From contig NZ_OMPQ01000008.1 of assembly GCF_900313025.1 (NCBI RefSeq), forward strand, positions 163,152 to 227,151: a DNA stretch of 64,000 bases, read 5' to 3'. Shown here one piece after another: positions 35,761 through 45,591 of the stretch. The translations under genes and the position numbers were made by a program. The first letter of the stretch is position 1; each line of letters starts with the position of its first letter. The notes under the pieces are model-generated. The model was not told the DNA's origin. It did no database searches and worked only from the letters and a program-made list of their open reading frames with translations. Source of the stretch: Pseudophaeobacter sp. EL27. Its GTDB lineage: Bacteria > Pseudomonadota > Alphaproteobacteria > Rhodobacterales > Rhodobacteraceae.

Positions 35761-38319
35761 ATGTCTGAGATCCCACTTGCTACTTTGATCACCGCCACCG
35801 CGCCGATTGAGGCCACCAAACATGGCGGACGCGCCAAGTGCCTGCAGCGTCTGGTACGGCTGGACCTGCCAGTGCCCTGCACGGTGGCCCTGTCTTTTTC
35901 TGCGGTGCAGAAAGTGGCAGCGGGTGAAATGCCGGACATTCCTGCCATTCTTGCAGAGTTCTCTGAAGATGCGCTGCTCTGTGTTCGGCCCTCGTCTGAG
36001 GTGCCGGATTGGGGTGGACCCAGCGCGGTACTGAATATCGGCATGAATGATGCGCGCTATGTGTCCCTGAGCGAGGCTCTGGGGCAGGAGGCTGCGGCCT
36101 CGCTCTATCTGCGGTTTGTGCAATCCTATGCGGTGCATGTGGCGCGGTTGGACCCGGATGTTTTTGACGATGTCGAAGACGGTGGGCCGGATGCGTTGCG
36201 CGAGATCCTGCAGGCCTATGAGGCAGAGACCGACGAGGTTTTTCCGCAGGATCCGGGCGAACAATTGGCGGCGGTGCTGAGATCAATGGCGCGGGCCTGG
36301 GAGGGCACCTCGGCGCGGCTGTTGCGGCAGGCCAAGGGCGCGCCGGCCGATGCCGGGCTGGGGCTGGTGGTGCAGGAGATGATCCCTGGGTTGGGCCAGG
36401 GAGAATGCGGATCGGGCGTGATGCAGCTGGTGGATTCCGATACCGGCCTGCCACAGCTGACGGGGCGCTATTTGAGCCAGAGCCAGGGCCGCGAGGCACT
36501 GGGGGCGGGCACTGAAGCGCTGTTTTTGGAAAAGGACTCGCGCGGCCCCTCGCTCGAGGAGCTGGCGCCGCAGGCCTTTGCCTCGATCAAGGCGGATGCC
36601 GCCCTGATGCGGGAGCGGCTGCGCGAAGAGATGCAGGTGGAGTTTGTGATCCAGAATGGCCAGGTGCATATTCTGGATGGGGTGCGGGTGCTGCGGTCCT
36701 CCCGTGCGGCGGTGCGCATTGCCGTGGCGCTGGCGCAGGATAGTATCATCCCGCCGCATGAGGCGGTGATGCGGGTCGATGCCCATGTGTTGAACGAGCT
36801 GTTGCACCGGCAGGTGGCGCCAACGGCTGAACGTGATCTCATTGGTGCGGGCATTGCTGCCAGTCCAGGTGCCGCAACCGGGCAGCTGGTGTTTACCGCT
36901 GCCGAGGCTCAGTCCAGTGCGGCGCGCGGTGAGCCCTGTGTTCTGGTCCGCCGCGAGACCTCGCCTGAAGACGTGCGGGGCATGCACGCTTCGGTGGCGG
37001 TACTGACCGGAAAGGGCGGCATGACCAGCCACGCAGCAGTGATTGGCCGCGGGCTTGGGCTGCCCTGTATTGTGGGCGCGTCGGATATGAAGTTCGATTC
37101 CCGCAAGAAACAGCTGGTCTCTGCCAAGGGGCGGGTCTTTCGCTCCGGTGATATCGTCACCATCGATGGCAGCAGTGGCGAAGTGCTGGCAGGGGAACCG
37201 GAGATGCTGGAGGCAGCCCAGGATGATGCCTTTCAGGCTTTGCTGACCTGGGCGGATGAGGCCCGTGACATTGGTATTCGCGCCAATGCCGATACCGCGG
37301 CGGATGCGCAGACCGCGCGCAATTTCAATGCCCAGGGGATTGGACTGTGCCGGACCGAGCATATGTTTTTTGACCCAGGCCGCCTGACGGTGATGCGGGA
37401 AATGATCTTTGCTGAAACCTCCAGTGGCCGTGCTGCGGTGCTGGCGCGGCTGCTGCCAATGCAGCGCGAAGATTTTCTGGAGCTGTTTCGCATCATGGAG
37501 GGGCTGCCGGTCTGCATTCGCCTGTTCGACCCGCCGCTGCATGAATTCCTGCCGACAACAAAAACTGGCCAGCGCGAGCTGTCCGAGGCTCTGGGCATTC
37601 CGGTAAGTGATGTCACCCGCCGGGTCGAGGAAATGGCTGAGTATAACCCAATGTTGGGCCTGCGCGGGGTGCGTTTGGGCGTTACTGTTCCAGAGATCTA
37701 CGACATGCAGGCGCGGGCAATTTTTGAAGCCACACTTTTGGCCTCCAGAGATGGCGCTGCGGTGGTGCCGGAGGTGATGATCCCGCTGGTCTCTGCCAAG
37801 CGCGAGGTCGAACTGGTGAAGGCACGGATCGATGCGGTTGCGGCGGCTGTTGCCTCCGAGCAGGGCGAGAGCTTTGACTACCGTCTGGGGGTCATGGTGG
37901 AAACACCCAGAGCGGCCCTGCGCGCCGATGAGATTGCGCCGCATACCTCGTTCCTGAGCTTTGGGACCAATGATCTGACGCAGATGACCTATGGGCTATC
38001 GCGTGATGATGCGGGACGCTTCATGTCCAATTATGTCCAGCAGGGGGTCTTTCCCGAAGACCCCTTCCATGTGCTTGATGTTGACGGAGTGGGTGAGCTG
38101 TTGAAGCTGGGGGTGCAACGGGGCCGCAGTGCCAATTCCGAGGTGACCCTGTCGATTTGTGGCGAGCATGGCGGCAACCCCGAATCGATAGCTTTTTGTC
38201 GTGAGGCTGGTTTTGATTATGTGTCCTGTTCCCCCTTCCGGGTTCCAGTGGTGCGATTGGCAGCAGCGCAGCTGGCAATTGGTGAGAAAACAGGCACGGT
38301 CTCCCCAACATACACATAA
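35761..38319 (+). CDS. Pyruvate phosphate dikinase-like protein with diverged nucleotide-binding half
   Basis: 852 aa from ATG 35761 (MSEIPLATL). The phosphohistidine domain is intact (GKGGMTSHAAVIGRGLG, His424), and the PEP/pyruvate TIM barrel carries GLCRTEHMFF, FGTNDLTQMTYGLSRDDAGR and the catalytic cysteine in SICGEHGGNP (C800). The N-terminal ATP-grasp half is poorly conserved: the usual VRSGA...MPGMMDTVLNLG loop reads VRPSSEVPDWGGPSAVLNIG (about residues 72-91), and the LQTRxGKRT strand reads LDGVRVLRSS. It may therefore have lost ATP/AMP-dependent phosphorylation, use another donor, or be regulatory. Related bacteria annotate the gene downstream of glyS as ppdK. True PPDK function is uncertain. 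Confidence 0.85.
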   Translation: MSEIPLATLITATAPIEATKHGGRAKCLQRLVRLDLPVPCTVALSFSAVQKVAAGEMPDIPAILAEFSEDALLCVRPSSEVPDWGGPSAVLNIGMNDARYVSLSEALGQEAAASLYLRFVQSYAVHVARLDPDVFDDVEDGGPDALREILQAYEAETDEVFPQDPGEQLAAVLRSMARAWEGTSARLLRQAKGAPADAGLGLVVQEMIPGLGQGECGSGVMQLVDSDTGLPQLTGRYLSQSQGREALGAGTEALFLEKDSRGPSLEELAPQAFASIKADAALMRERLREEMQVEFVIQNGQVHILDGVRVLRSSRAAVRIAVALAQDSIIPPHEAVMRVDAHVLNELLHRQVAPTAERDLIGAGIAASPGAATGQLVFTAAEAQSSAARGEPCVLVRRETSPEDVRGMHASVAVLTGKGGMTSHAAVIGRGLGLPCIVGASDMKFDSRKKQLVSAKGRVFRSGDIVTIDGSSGEVLAGEPEMLEAAQDDAFQALLTWADEARDIGIRANADTAADAQTARNFNAQGIGLCRTEHMFFDPGRLTVMREMIFAETSSGRAAVLARLLPMQREDFLELFRIMEGLPVCIRLFDPPLHEFLPTTKTGQRELSEALGIPVSDVTRRVEEMAEYNPMLGLRGVRLGVTVPEIYDMQARAIFEATLLASRDGAAVVPEVMIPLVSAKREVELVKARIDAVAAAVASEQGESFDYRLGVMVETPRAALRADEIAPHTSFLSFGTNDLTQMTYGLSRDDAGRFMSNYVQQGVFPEDPFHVLDVDGVGELLKLGVQRGRSANSEVTLSICGEHGGNPESIAFCREAGFDYVSCSPFRVPVVRLAAAQLAIGEKTGTVSPTYT

Positions 38320-38497
38320 AATTAAGAAAAATTTGATTTTTCGAGCCACGACACAGCCAGGTCTGTGATCGTGCCTTTGGGGGCGTTTTGTGCTCGGCGG
38401 ACCTGGAACTGGACGTTTTGCGGGAATGTGTTTAAAGGAAGCGATCGCATTGGACTGGGGAGGCCGTGCGCAAGTGGACAAATTGAGGATCCCTGAC

Positions 38498-39145
38498 ATG
38501 AAATTCCTGACCTTGGCTGCCCTCGCGGTAGCAACAACAATGACGGGACAAATGGCCAAGGCCGAGACGGGTTTGAGCGCCCTTTTCAAGCGTGAGCAAT
38601 CGACCCTGAACTCTGTTCCCGGCTCTCGCCTGTCGGGGTTTCTGGGTTTCAAGGTGCGCCCCAAGACCACCTCCCCAGCAGAGATCACCTTTACCAAGGC
38701 CTGGCTGGATGAACAGCCGGTGGCCACTGGTGATGCAAACTTTGCCTGTCTGGCTGAAGCTCTGTACTTCGAGGCGCGCGGAGAGACCGTCAAAGGTCAG
38801 TTCGCCGTGGCTGAGGTTATCATGAACCGGGTCAAGTCGGCCCAGTTTCCCAATACGCTTTGTGGTGTGATCAATCAGGGCACCGGGCGGCGCTATCAGT
38901 GCCAGTTCACCTATACCTGTGATGGCCACGAAGAGGTGATCCGCGAGAAAAACGCCTATGTGCATGGGGCCAAGATTGCCCGCATGGTGATCGACGGTGC
39001 CGCCCCCGATCTGACACAGGGGGCGACCTATTACCACACCACGGCTGTCAGCCCGCGCTGGAGCCGTAGTTTTACCAAAACCACCCGTATCGGCGTGCAT
39101 CTGTTTTACCGCGATGACCGCTATCGCACCGCCTCTACCGAATAA
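38498..39145 (+). CDS. Cell wall hydrolase, SleB family
   Basis: 215 aa from ATG 38498 (MKFLTLAALAVATTMT), with TTGAGGAT upstream. The N-terminal signal peptide is cleaved near QMAKA. The hydrolase_2/SleB catalytic domain covers about residues 85-205: ALYFEARGETVKGQFAVAEV with the catalytic glutamate in FEARGE, VIMNRVKSAQFPNTLCGVIN, and C-terminal GATYYHTTAVSPRWSRSF. It would act as a periplasmic lytic transglycosylase/amidase in peptidoglycan turnover, not spore germination as in Bacillus. Confidence 0.93.
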   Translation: MKFLTLAALAVATTMTGQMAKAETGLSALFKREQSTLNSVPGSRLSGFLGFKVRPKTTSPAEITFTKAWLDEQPVATGDANFACLAEALYFEARGETVKGQFAVAEVIMNRVKSAQFPNTLCGVINQGTGRRYQCQFTYTCDGHEEVIREKNAYVHGAKIARMVIDGAAPDLTQGATYYHTTAVSPRWSRSFTKTTRIGVHLFYRDDRYRTASTE

Positions 39146-39354
39146 ACGCGGTATTCCCGGTGTGCCGGCAGGGCGCTGGCGACAGTCTGAGCGGTATCAA
39201 GAGACCTGCTCAGGACGCCGCATAGCCCATTTTGCGCCGCATTCGATGCCTAGTCGGACGTAAGCGAGCCTGTTATCGCGGGGGCAACCACGTAGAATAC
39301 AGTCTACGCGTCAAATGACCTTCCATCTCTTGCCAGCCAAAGGCCCGTTTTCCC

Positions 39355-40275
39355 ATGTCATCAGATGTTCGCCTTGCCTTTGAACACCCCTCTGAACGCG
39401 CCGCCGCGACGGCCAAGCCCGGCCCCCTGGACCGGATTTCCCTGCGGGACCACATGGTCGAGGTGGAGATCGGCGCTTTTCAGGCTGAACGCGGCAATAC
39501 CCAGCGGATCAGTTTCAACGTTGTTGTTGAGGTGACGCCTCTGCCTGCGGACCTGGATGATGATGTTGACCGGATTCTGTCCTATGACAAAGTGACGGAA
39601 GCCATTGCATTTGAACTCGCAGCTGAACGGCTCAACCTGTTGGAAACGCTGGCCGAACGTGTTGCGGAACGTATTTTGCAGGAACCCCAGGCCGTTCGGG
39701 TTTTTGTGCGCATCGAAAAACTTGATCGTGGTCCCGGCGCATTGGGGGTGGAAATTGCCCGGTCCAAAGATCAGGTCAGCCACTGCGTCGAAGAGGATGA
39801 GCCGCCGCATCCGCGGCTGATGTATCTGTCGAACGCGGCGATTGAGAGCGCAAATTTCAAGACCTGGATCGATCAGATGGAAAGCCGCCAGCGGCCACTG
39901 ATTCTCTGCGTTGGGGCGCATCCTCTGGAGGTGCCCAAAACCGGTCACAAGATGACTCAGCGTCGAATTGATCTGCTTTCTATCGAACAAAATGCCTGGC
40001 GTCTTGCCGCCAAGGACGACCGCTGTGTGGTTGTGGCAACCCGAACTGAACTCGATTGGGCCATGAAAAATGGGCAGATCTGCGTTTGGGCTCCCTCCAA
40101 GATTGTTCTGGATGCCGTGGATGGCCCCTCGGAGGCGCCGTCTGAATCGGTTGCATTGGCCGCCTGGTTTGCGGCAACCTTTGAGGCAGGCGAGATGATT
40201 GTTATTGGCGCCGCGTCTCCTGACAGCCCGCAGGTGCCGCTGCGTGTTGTGAATGTGGAGCAAGCACAATTGTGA
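39355..40275 (+). CDS. folB: Dihydroneopterin aldolase with long C-terminal extension
   Basis: 306 aa, whereas folB proteins are normally about 120. The FolB domain is at about residues 25-135: DRISLRDHMVEVEIGAFQAE, FNVVVEVTPLP, LSYDKVTEAI, LLETLAERVAERIL and VRVFVRIEKLDRGPGALGVEI. It makes the folate precursor 6-hydroxymethyl-dihydropterin. Residues about 150-306 are a separate domain, with RPLILCVGAHPLEV, NAWRLAAKDDRCVVVATRTE and GEMIVIGAASPDSPQVPLRV, that I cannot assign. The gene overlaps folP by up to 4 bases, so the two folate genes are coupled. Confidence 0.9.
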   Translation: MSSDVRLAFEHPSERAAATAKPGPLDRISLRDHMVEVEIGAFQAERGNTQRISFNVVVEVTPLPADLDDDVDRILSYDKVTEAIAFELAAERLNLLETLAERVAERILQEPQAVRVFVRIEKLDRGPGALGVEIARSKDQVSHCVEEDEPPHPRLMYLSNAAIESANFKTWIDQMESRQRPLILCVGAHPLEVPKTGHKMTQRRIDLLSIEQNAWRLAAKDDRCVVVATRTELDWAMKNGQICVWAPSKIVLDAVDGPSEAPSESVALAAWFAATFEAGEMIVIGAASPDSPQVPLRVVNVEQAQL

Positions 40276-41267
40276 TGTATTACCGGCCTCTGGTACGGCA
40301 TGGCGAGACAAGACCCGAAGGCGCGCTGCCACTTGCAGGCGGGTCGCTCTGGTTTTCCGAAGTTGAACTGCTCAGCCGCGAGGCACCGCCCCGGATCGTG
40401 CCGGTGGGGCTGGTGCCCCCAGAGGTTCGCCACCGCCTGACCTTTCGCCGCGCTGCCATTGCCGGGCTGGACATGACCCGCCCCAAGATCATGGGCATTT
40501 TGAATGTGACCCCGGATAGTTTTTCTGACGGCGGTCGTCATGCCGGAGTCGAGGCCGGGGTAGAGGCAGCCCAGCGTATGGTGGCCGAAGGGGCCGATAT
40601 TCTGGATATCGGCGGGGAATCGACTCGCCCGGGGGCGGCCTTTGTGCCCGAGGACGAAGAGATTGACCGGACTGCCCCGGTGATTGCGGCCATTCGTGCG
40701 CAATCCCAGGTGCCGATCTCGATTGATACCCGCAAAGCCTCAGTGGCGATGGAGGCTTTGGACGCGGGCGCACAGCTGATCAATGATGTCTCGGGTTTTA
40801 CCTTTGATGCCGCCCTGGCGCCGCTGGCGGCACAGGCGGGCGCTCCGGTCTGTGTGATGCATTCGCAGGGTGACCCTGAAACCATGCAGAAGGATCCCAG
40901 ATATGATCACGTGCTGCTGGATGTCTATGACTACCTGGAACAGCAGGTAGATCGGCTTGAGGCGACGGGTCTTCTGCGGGATCAGATTGTGGTCGATCCG
41001 GGTATTGGATTTGGCAAAACGCAGGCGCATAATCTCACCCTTCTCAAGGGGTTGAGCCTGTTTCACGGGCTGGGTTGCCCAATCCTGCTGGGGGTGTCAC
41101 GCAAGCGCTTTATTGGTGATATCGGGCAGGAGCCGCAGGCTGATAAGCGTGCGCCAGGCTCGATTTCAGTGGCCCTTGCCGGAGTTGCCAAGGGGGTGCA
41201 GATGCTCCGGGTGCACGATGTTGCCGAGACGGCTCAGGCTCTGCGCCTTTGGCAGGCCATTCGCTAA
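40272..41267 (+). CDS. folP: Dihydropteroate synthase
   Basis: Sulfonamide target that joins hydroxymethyl-dihydropterin pyrophosphate to p-aminobenzoate. Start is GTG 40272 or ATG 40275, both overlapping the folB stop; 331 or 330 aa. The core begins at residue about 72 with KIMGILNVTPDSFSDGG, followed by ILDIGGESTRPGA, PISIDTRKASVA, QLINDVSGF, DPGIGFGKT and GVSRKRFIGDI. The ~70-residue N-terminal extension before the barrel is not part of usual FolP and may be a roseobacter feature. Confidence 0.96.
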   Translation: MMYYRPLVRHGETRPEGALPLAGGSLWFSEVELLSREAPPRIVPVGLVPPEVRHRLTFRRAAIAGLDMTRPKIMGILNVTPDSFSDGGRHAGVEAGVEAAQRMVAEGADILDIGGESTRPGAAFVPEDEEIDRTAPVIAAIRAQSQVPISIDTRKASVAMEALDAGAQLINDVSGFTFDAALAPLAAQAGAPVCVMHSQGDPETMQKDPRYDHVLLDVYDYLEQQVDRLEATGLLRDQIVVDPGIGFGKTQAHNLTLLKGLSLFHGLGCPILLGVSRKRFIGDIGQEPQADKRAPGSISVALAGVAKGVQMLRVHDVAETAQALRLWQAIR

Positions 41268-41277
41268 TCTGTCCTTT

Positions 41278-42186
41278 TCACTTTTGGGTTTTGCCAAATA
41301 GCCGGGTCAGGGCGCCCCATTGGCTGATGCACAACCCGCTCAGGATCAGTGCCATGGCCCATAACATCGAGGCCGGCAGGGCTTCGCCCAGAAAGACAGC
41401 CCCCAGCAAGACGGCCCAGACCGGCACCTGATAATTGGTGAGCGTCATAAAGGTTGGCCCGGCTTCGCGCACAACAATCACCCGCAGCAAATTGGCCGCT
41501 GCCGTTGGAATCAGCCCCAGCAGTGCAATCACTGCCAGGGTTTGCCCCTCGGGAATCACCGGCGGGCCTTCCACGGTCCAGGCAACGGGCAGGATGATTG
41601 CAGTGCCAATCACCAGCAGCACGGCAGCCAGGCCAACGGGATCCACCGGCGGCAGACGCCGGGTCAGGATCGAGCTCATCGCGTAGCAGCCCGCTGCCGA
41701 GAGGCAAGCAAGGCGACCCAGCAGTTCCAGCTCGGAGCTGCTGCTCTCAAAGGCTTTGCCGCCGATCAGAATTGCAACGCCGATAAATCCGATCACAAAG
41801 CCAAACACCCGGCGCAGCACCATCTGCTCTCCGGGGATAAAGACATGCGCCAAGGGCAGGACCATCAGCGGGATTGCCGCCATGCTGAGGCCGGTGAACC
41901 CAGCCGAAACATGCTGCTGTCCCCAGTTGATCAGCATAAAGGGCAGGGCGGTGCTGAAGAGGCCAATGATCAGCACTGCGGGCCAGCTGGCCGCACCTTT
42001 GAACAGGGTAAACCCGCGCCAGCCCCAGATTGCGCCGAGCAACAGGGCGGCAAAGCCAATGCGCCCAGCGGCGAGCCAGAACGGCGTGATCCCTTCAAGC
42101 GCTATTTTGATCAGCGGAAACGTCCCGCCCCAGACAAACCCAAGCGTGGCGATCATCAGCCAGTATTTTCCCATCCGCTCCGGCAT
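41278..42186 (-). CDS. EamA/DMT family transporter, copy A
   Basis: 302 aa from ATG 42186 (MPERMGKYWLM), with ten predicted helices made of two EamA repeats. Repeat 1 contains TLGFVWGGTFPLIKIALEGI and MLINWGQQHVSAGFTGLSMA, and repeat 2 LLGLIPTAAANLLRVIVVRE and NYQVPVWAVLLGAVFLGEAL. Exporter or uptake carrier of unknown substrate. It is adjacent to a second EamA gene on the same strand; the two share the LRRxFGFxIGF/LRRALGFTIGF layout and probably arose by tandem duplication. Confidence 0.92.
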   Translation of the reverse strand: MPERMGKYWLMIATLGFVWGGTFPLIKIALEGITPFWLAAGRIGFAALLLGAIWGWRGFTLFKGAASWPAVLIIGLFSTALPFMLINWGQQHVSAGFTGLSMAAIPLMVLPLAHVFIPGEQMVLRRVFGFVIGFIGVAILIGGKAFESSSSELELLGRLACLSAAGCYAMSSILTRRLPPVDPVGLAAVLLVIGTAIILPVAWTVEGPPVIPEGQTLAVIALLGLIPTAAANLLRVIVVREAGPTFMTLTNYQVPVWAVLLGAVFLGEALPASMLWAMALILSGLCISQWGALTRLFGKTQK

Positions 42187-42289
42187 TGAGTTTCCCTGTT
42201 GGTCAGATCCGCACAAGAGGGCCTTGCGCGGTTGAGGTCAATCGCAATTGCTTCGGGCTAGGCTGGGCAAGGCCGAAGTGTTTATGGGG

Positions 42290-43201
42290 CTAAGGGCGTT
42301 GGCGATGAGCCGGCGCGCGGCTGAGCAGCAACCCGCCAAGGATCAGGATCAGTGCCGCAAAGAGCTGTGGTGGCAGGGTCTCATTGAGCAGCAGAGCGCC
42401 AAAAAACACCGACCAGACGGGGACTTGGTAATTCACGGTCGACAGAAAGCTGGGGCCGGCACTGCGCGCCACCTGCACCAGCAGTACCTGTGCCAGCGCG
42501 GTCGGTACCAGCCCAAGATAGAACACCGCAAGCAAGGATCGCCCCTCTGGCAGGTTTGGCAGGCCTTCTTGCCACAGGGCTGTTGGGACAATCATCACTG
42601 CACCACAGCTGAGAGCTGCGGCAGAGAGCGAGAGCAGGTTCACGCTGGGGCAAAGCCGGGTAATGATCGAGCCAATGGCGTAGCACAGCGCCGCCGCCAA
42701 GCAGGCCAACCGTGCCAGGGATTCAAAGTCGCTGCCGGCCGAGGCAAAGGCTTTGAACCCGATCAGGGTCAAGACGCCACCAAAACCAATGGTGAAACCC
42801 AGGGCACGGCGCAGGGTCATGCGCTCTCCGGGCACCAGAAAATGTGCCAGTGGCAGGACAAACAGCGGCACCACGGCCATGCAGACTCCGGCAAAGCCAC
42901 TGGCCACATAGGTCTGCCCCCAGCTGAGCAGAGAAAACGGCAGCGCATTGGTAAAGAACCCCATCCCCAGCGCACAAAGCCAGACAGTGCGGCCATGTCG
43001 GGTGCTGATAGAGGGCAGCTCAATCCGCATCAGTGCGGTGATGATGAGCAAAGAGACGGCTCCCAATGTGATCCGCACCGCCGCAATGCTGACTGGCCCC
43101 AGACCTTCCAGCGCCACAGTGACGGCCATAAAGGAGGATCCCCAGATCAATCCGAGAATGATCAGTTTGATCCAGTTGGTTGCACCGGGGGAGCTGGTCA
43201 T
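42290..43201 (-). CDS. EamA/DMT family transporter, copy B
   Basis: 303 aa, ten helices, two EamA repeats: LGLIWGSSFMAVTVALEGLG, LLSWGQTYVASGFAGVCMAV, LGLVPTALAQVLLVQVARSA and NYQVPVWSVFFGALLLNETL. Position-by-position similarity to copy A is obvious by eye, especially around the WGQxxVxxGFxGxxMAxxPL and VNYQVPVW stretches. Copy A starts 103 bp downstream, so they may be cotranscribed. Substrate unknown. Confidence 0.92.
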   Translation of the reverse strand: MTSSPGATNWIKLIILGLIWGSSFMAVTVALEGLGPVSIAAVRITLGAVSLLIITALMRIELPSISTRHGRTVWLCALGMGFFTNALPFSLLSWGQTYVASGFAGVCMAVVPLFVLPLAHFLVPGERMTLRRALGFTIGFGGVLTLIGFKAFASAGSDFESLARLACLAAALCYAIGSIITRLCPSVNLLSLSAAALSCGAVMIVPTALWQEGLPNLPEGRSLLAVFYLGLVPTALAQVLLVQVARSAGPSFLSTVNYQVPVWSVFFGALLLNETLPPQLFAALILILGGLLLSRAPAHRQRP

Positions 43202-43327
43202 CTTGTTCTCTCCGTCTCTGTTATAGTTTGGGGGCGCGAGCCATTGGGCGGCGCCTTCCGAAGGGGAGGGGCAGGCGCGGACCGGCGCTTGGGCCGGGCG
43301 GAACGGGAATGGTATGAAGTGAAACGA

Positions 43328-43358
43328 ATAAGGCGCCCCAATTGCTTGGAGCGCCCCT
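43328..43358 (-). terminator. Probable terminator of ilvC
   Basis: Stem GGCGC/GCGCC (43332-43336 and 43351-43355) extended inward by CCAA/TTGG with one mismatch, loop TTGC. The minus-strand transcript then reads into a T-rich tract. Weak but suitably placed about 40 bp past the ilvC stop. Confidence 0.5.
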
Positions 43359-43395
43359 TGTAGATCAAGACAGCGGCTTGAAGGCCGCGGGCGCC

Positions 43396-44508
<1,113 letters not shown>

Positions 44509-44550
44509 TTACAGTAGTCATTCGTTATTTCTATCATTTATGATGTAATC

Positions 44551-45006
44551 ATGCTTGATGATCTGGATCGGCGCATATTGCGCCACATGCAAAGCGACCC
44601 GGAACAATCGATTCCGGATCTGGCGGAACGCCTCGGCCTAACACCATCGCGTCTGTCGCGGCGGCTGGAAAAGCTGCGCGAGGCGGGCATCTTACTGGGC
44701 AGCCGGGCGATGATCGATTGGCGCGCCCTTGGCTATAGCGTCGAAGTCTCGCTGCGGGTCACGCTGGACAAGACCAATCCGCGCGCTTTTGACGAATTCA
44801 TCACCCAGGCGCGTGAGATCCCTGAGGTGCTGGAGATCCAGACCTTCCTCGGCCAGGTGGATGTGCGCCTCTCGGTGATTGCCCGTGACATGGGGCACTA
44901 TCAGCAGATCTATCGCAGCGCCATTCTGACCCTGCCACATATCGCCGATATCGAGGCCCTAATGCATGTGGCCCGGATCAAAAGCAACGAAAGCCTACCG
45001 CTATGA
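44551..45006 (+). CDS. Lrp/AsnC family regulator, first of pair
   Basis: 151 aa. The N-terminal winged helix (LDDLDRRILRHMQSDPEQSI, LAERLGLTPSRLSRRLEKL) is followed by the RAM/AsnC ligand-binding domain (SLRVTLDKTN, EVLEIQTFLGQVDVRLSVIA). It starts 132 bp from the divergent ilvC and overlaps the next Lrp gene by 4 bases (ATGA), so the two regulators are made together and may form heteromers. Probable effector is a branched-chain amino acid by context; inference. Confidence 0.93.
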   Translation: MLDDLDRRILRHMQSDPEQSIPDLAERLGLTPSRLSRRLEKLREAGILLGSRAMIDWRALGYSVEVSLRVTLDKTNPRAFDEFITQAREIPEVLEIQTFLGQVDVRLSVIARDMGHYQQIYRSAILTLPHIADIEALMHVARIKSNESLPL

Positions 45007-45461
45007 GCGATCTGGATAAGATTGATTTTGGCCTGCTAAAGGCCCTGTCGCGTGACGCAAATCAATCCGCAGGGGCACTGGGGCGAGAGATGGGCCTCAG
45101 CCAGCCCGCCACTTGGCGGCGGATCAAACGGCTGCAGGATCTTGGCATTCTGCAGGGGCGCCGCCTGGATCTCGACCGCGAAAAGCTCGGCTTTGGGGTG
45201 ACCGTCTTTTTGGGCGTCAAACTGGGCACCAAGGGGCGCGTCAGCCTGGAGGATTTTGAACGCGCGGTTTGCGCCATCCCCGAAGTCCAGACGGTGGAGC
45301 ATGTGCTGGGCCTATATGACTACCGCCTGCGGGTCACAGCGCGCGACATTGCCGATTTTGAACGGGTGTTGCGCCGCCGGATTATGCTTTTGCCCGGGGT
45401 TGGATCTGTCGACGCCAATGTTCTGCTGAGCGAAGAGCGCCGCCCGGGGCCCTTGGGTTAG
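45003..45461 (+). CDS. Lrp/AsnC family regulator, second of pair
   Basis: 152 aa, same architecture as its neighbour: wHTH (LDKIDFGLLKALSRDANQSA, LGREMGLSQPATWRRIKRL) and RAM domain (VQTVEHVLGLYDYRLRVTARD). Its recognition helix (QPATWRRIKR) differs from that of the first copy (PSRLSRRLEK), so they are likely to recognise different half-sites or to have diverged. The class V aminotransferase gene follows 130 bp downstream and could be a target. Confidence 0.93.
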   Translation: MSDLDKIDFGLLKALSRDANQSAGALGREMGLSQPATWRRIKRLQDLGILQGRRLDLDREKLGFGVTVFLGVKLGTKGRVSLEDFERAVCAIPEVQTVEHVLGLYDYRLRVTARDIADFERVLRRRIMLLPGVGSVDANVLLSEERRPGPLG

Positions 45462-45591
45462 CTTTGCCCTGCAGAATTTGAAACAGCTTTTGCTTCAGCC
45501 TAGGTTTTCTCCAAGGAGGGGATTGGGTATCTCATAAGGGAAAACCCGGCCTCTGGCGCTGGGGCGCCCTGTACCATGATCGGAGATTGAA

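Noticed and set aside
36283..37944. Minus-strand open frame opposite the PPDK-like gene
   Set aside because: Shadow of a gene with clear PEP and phosphohistidine motifs; no recognisable protein features.
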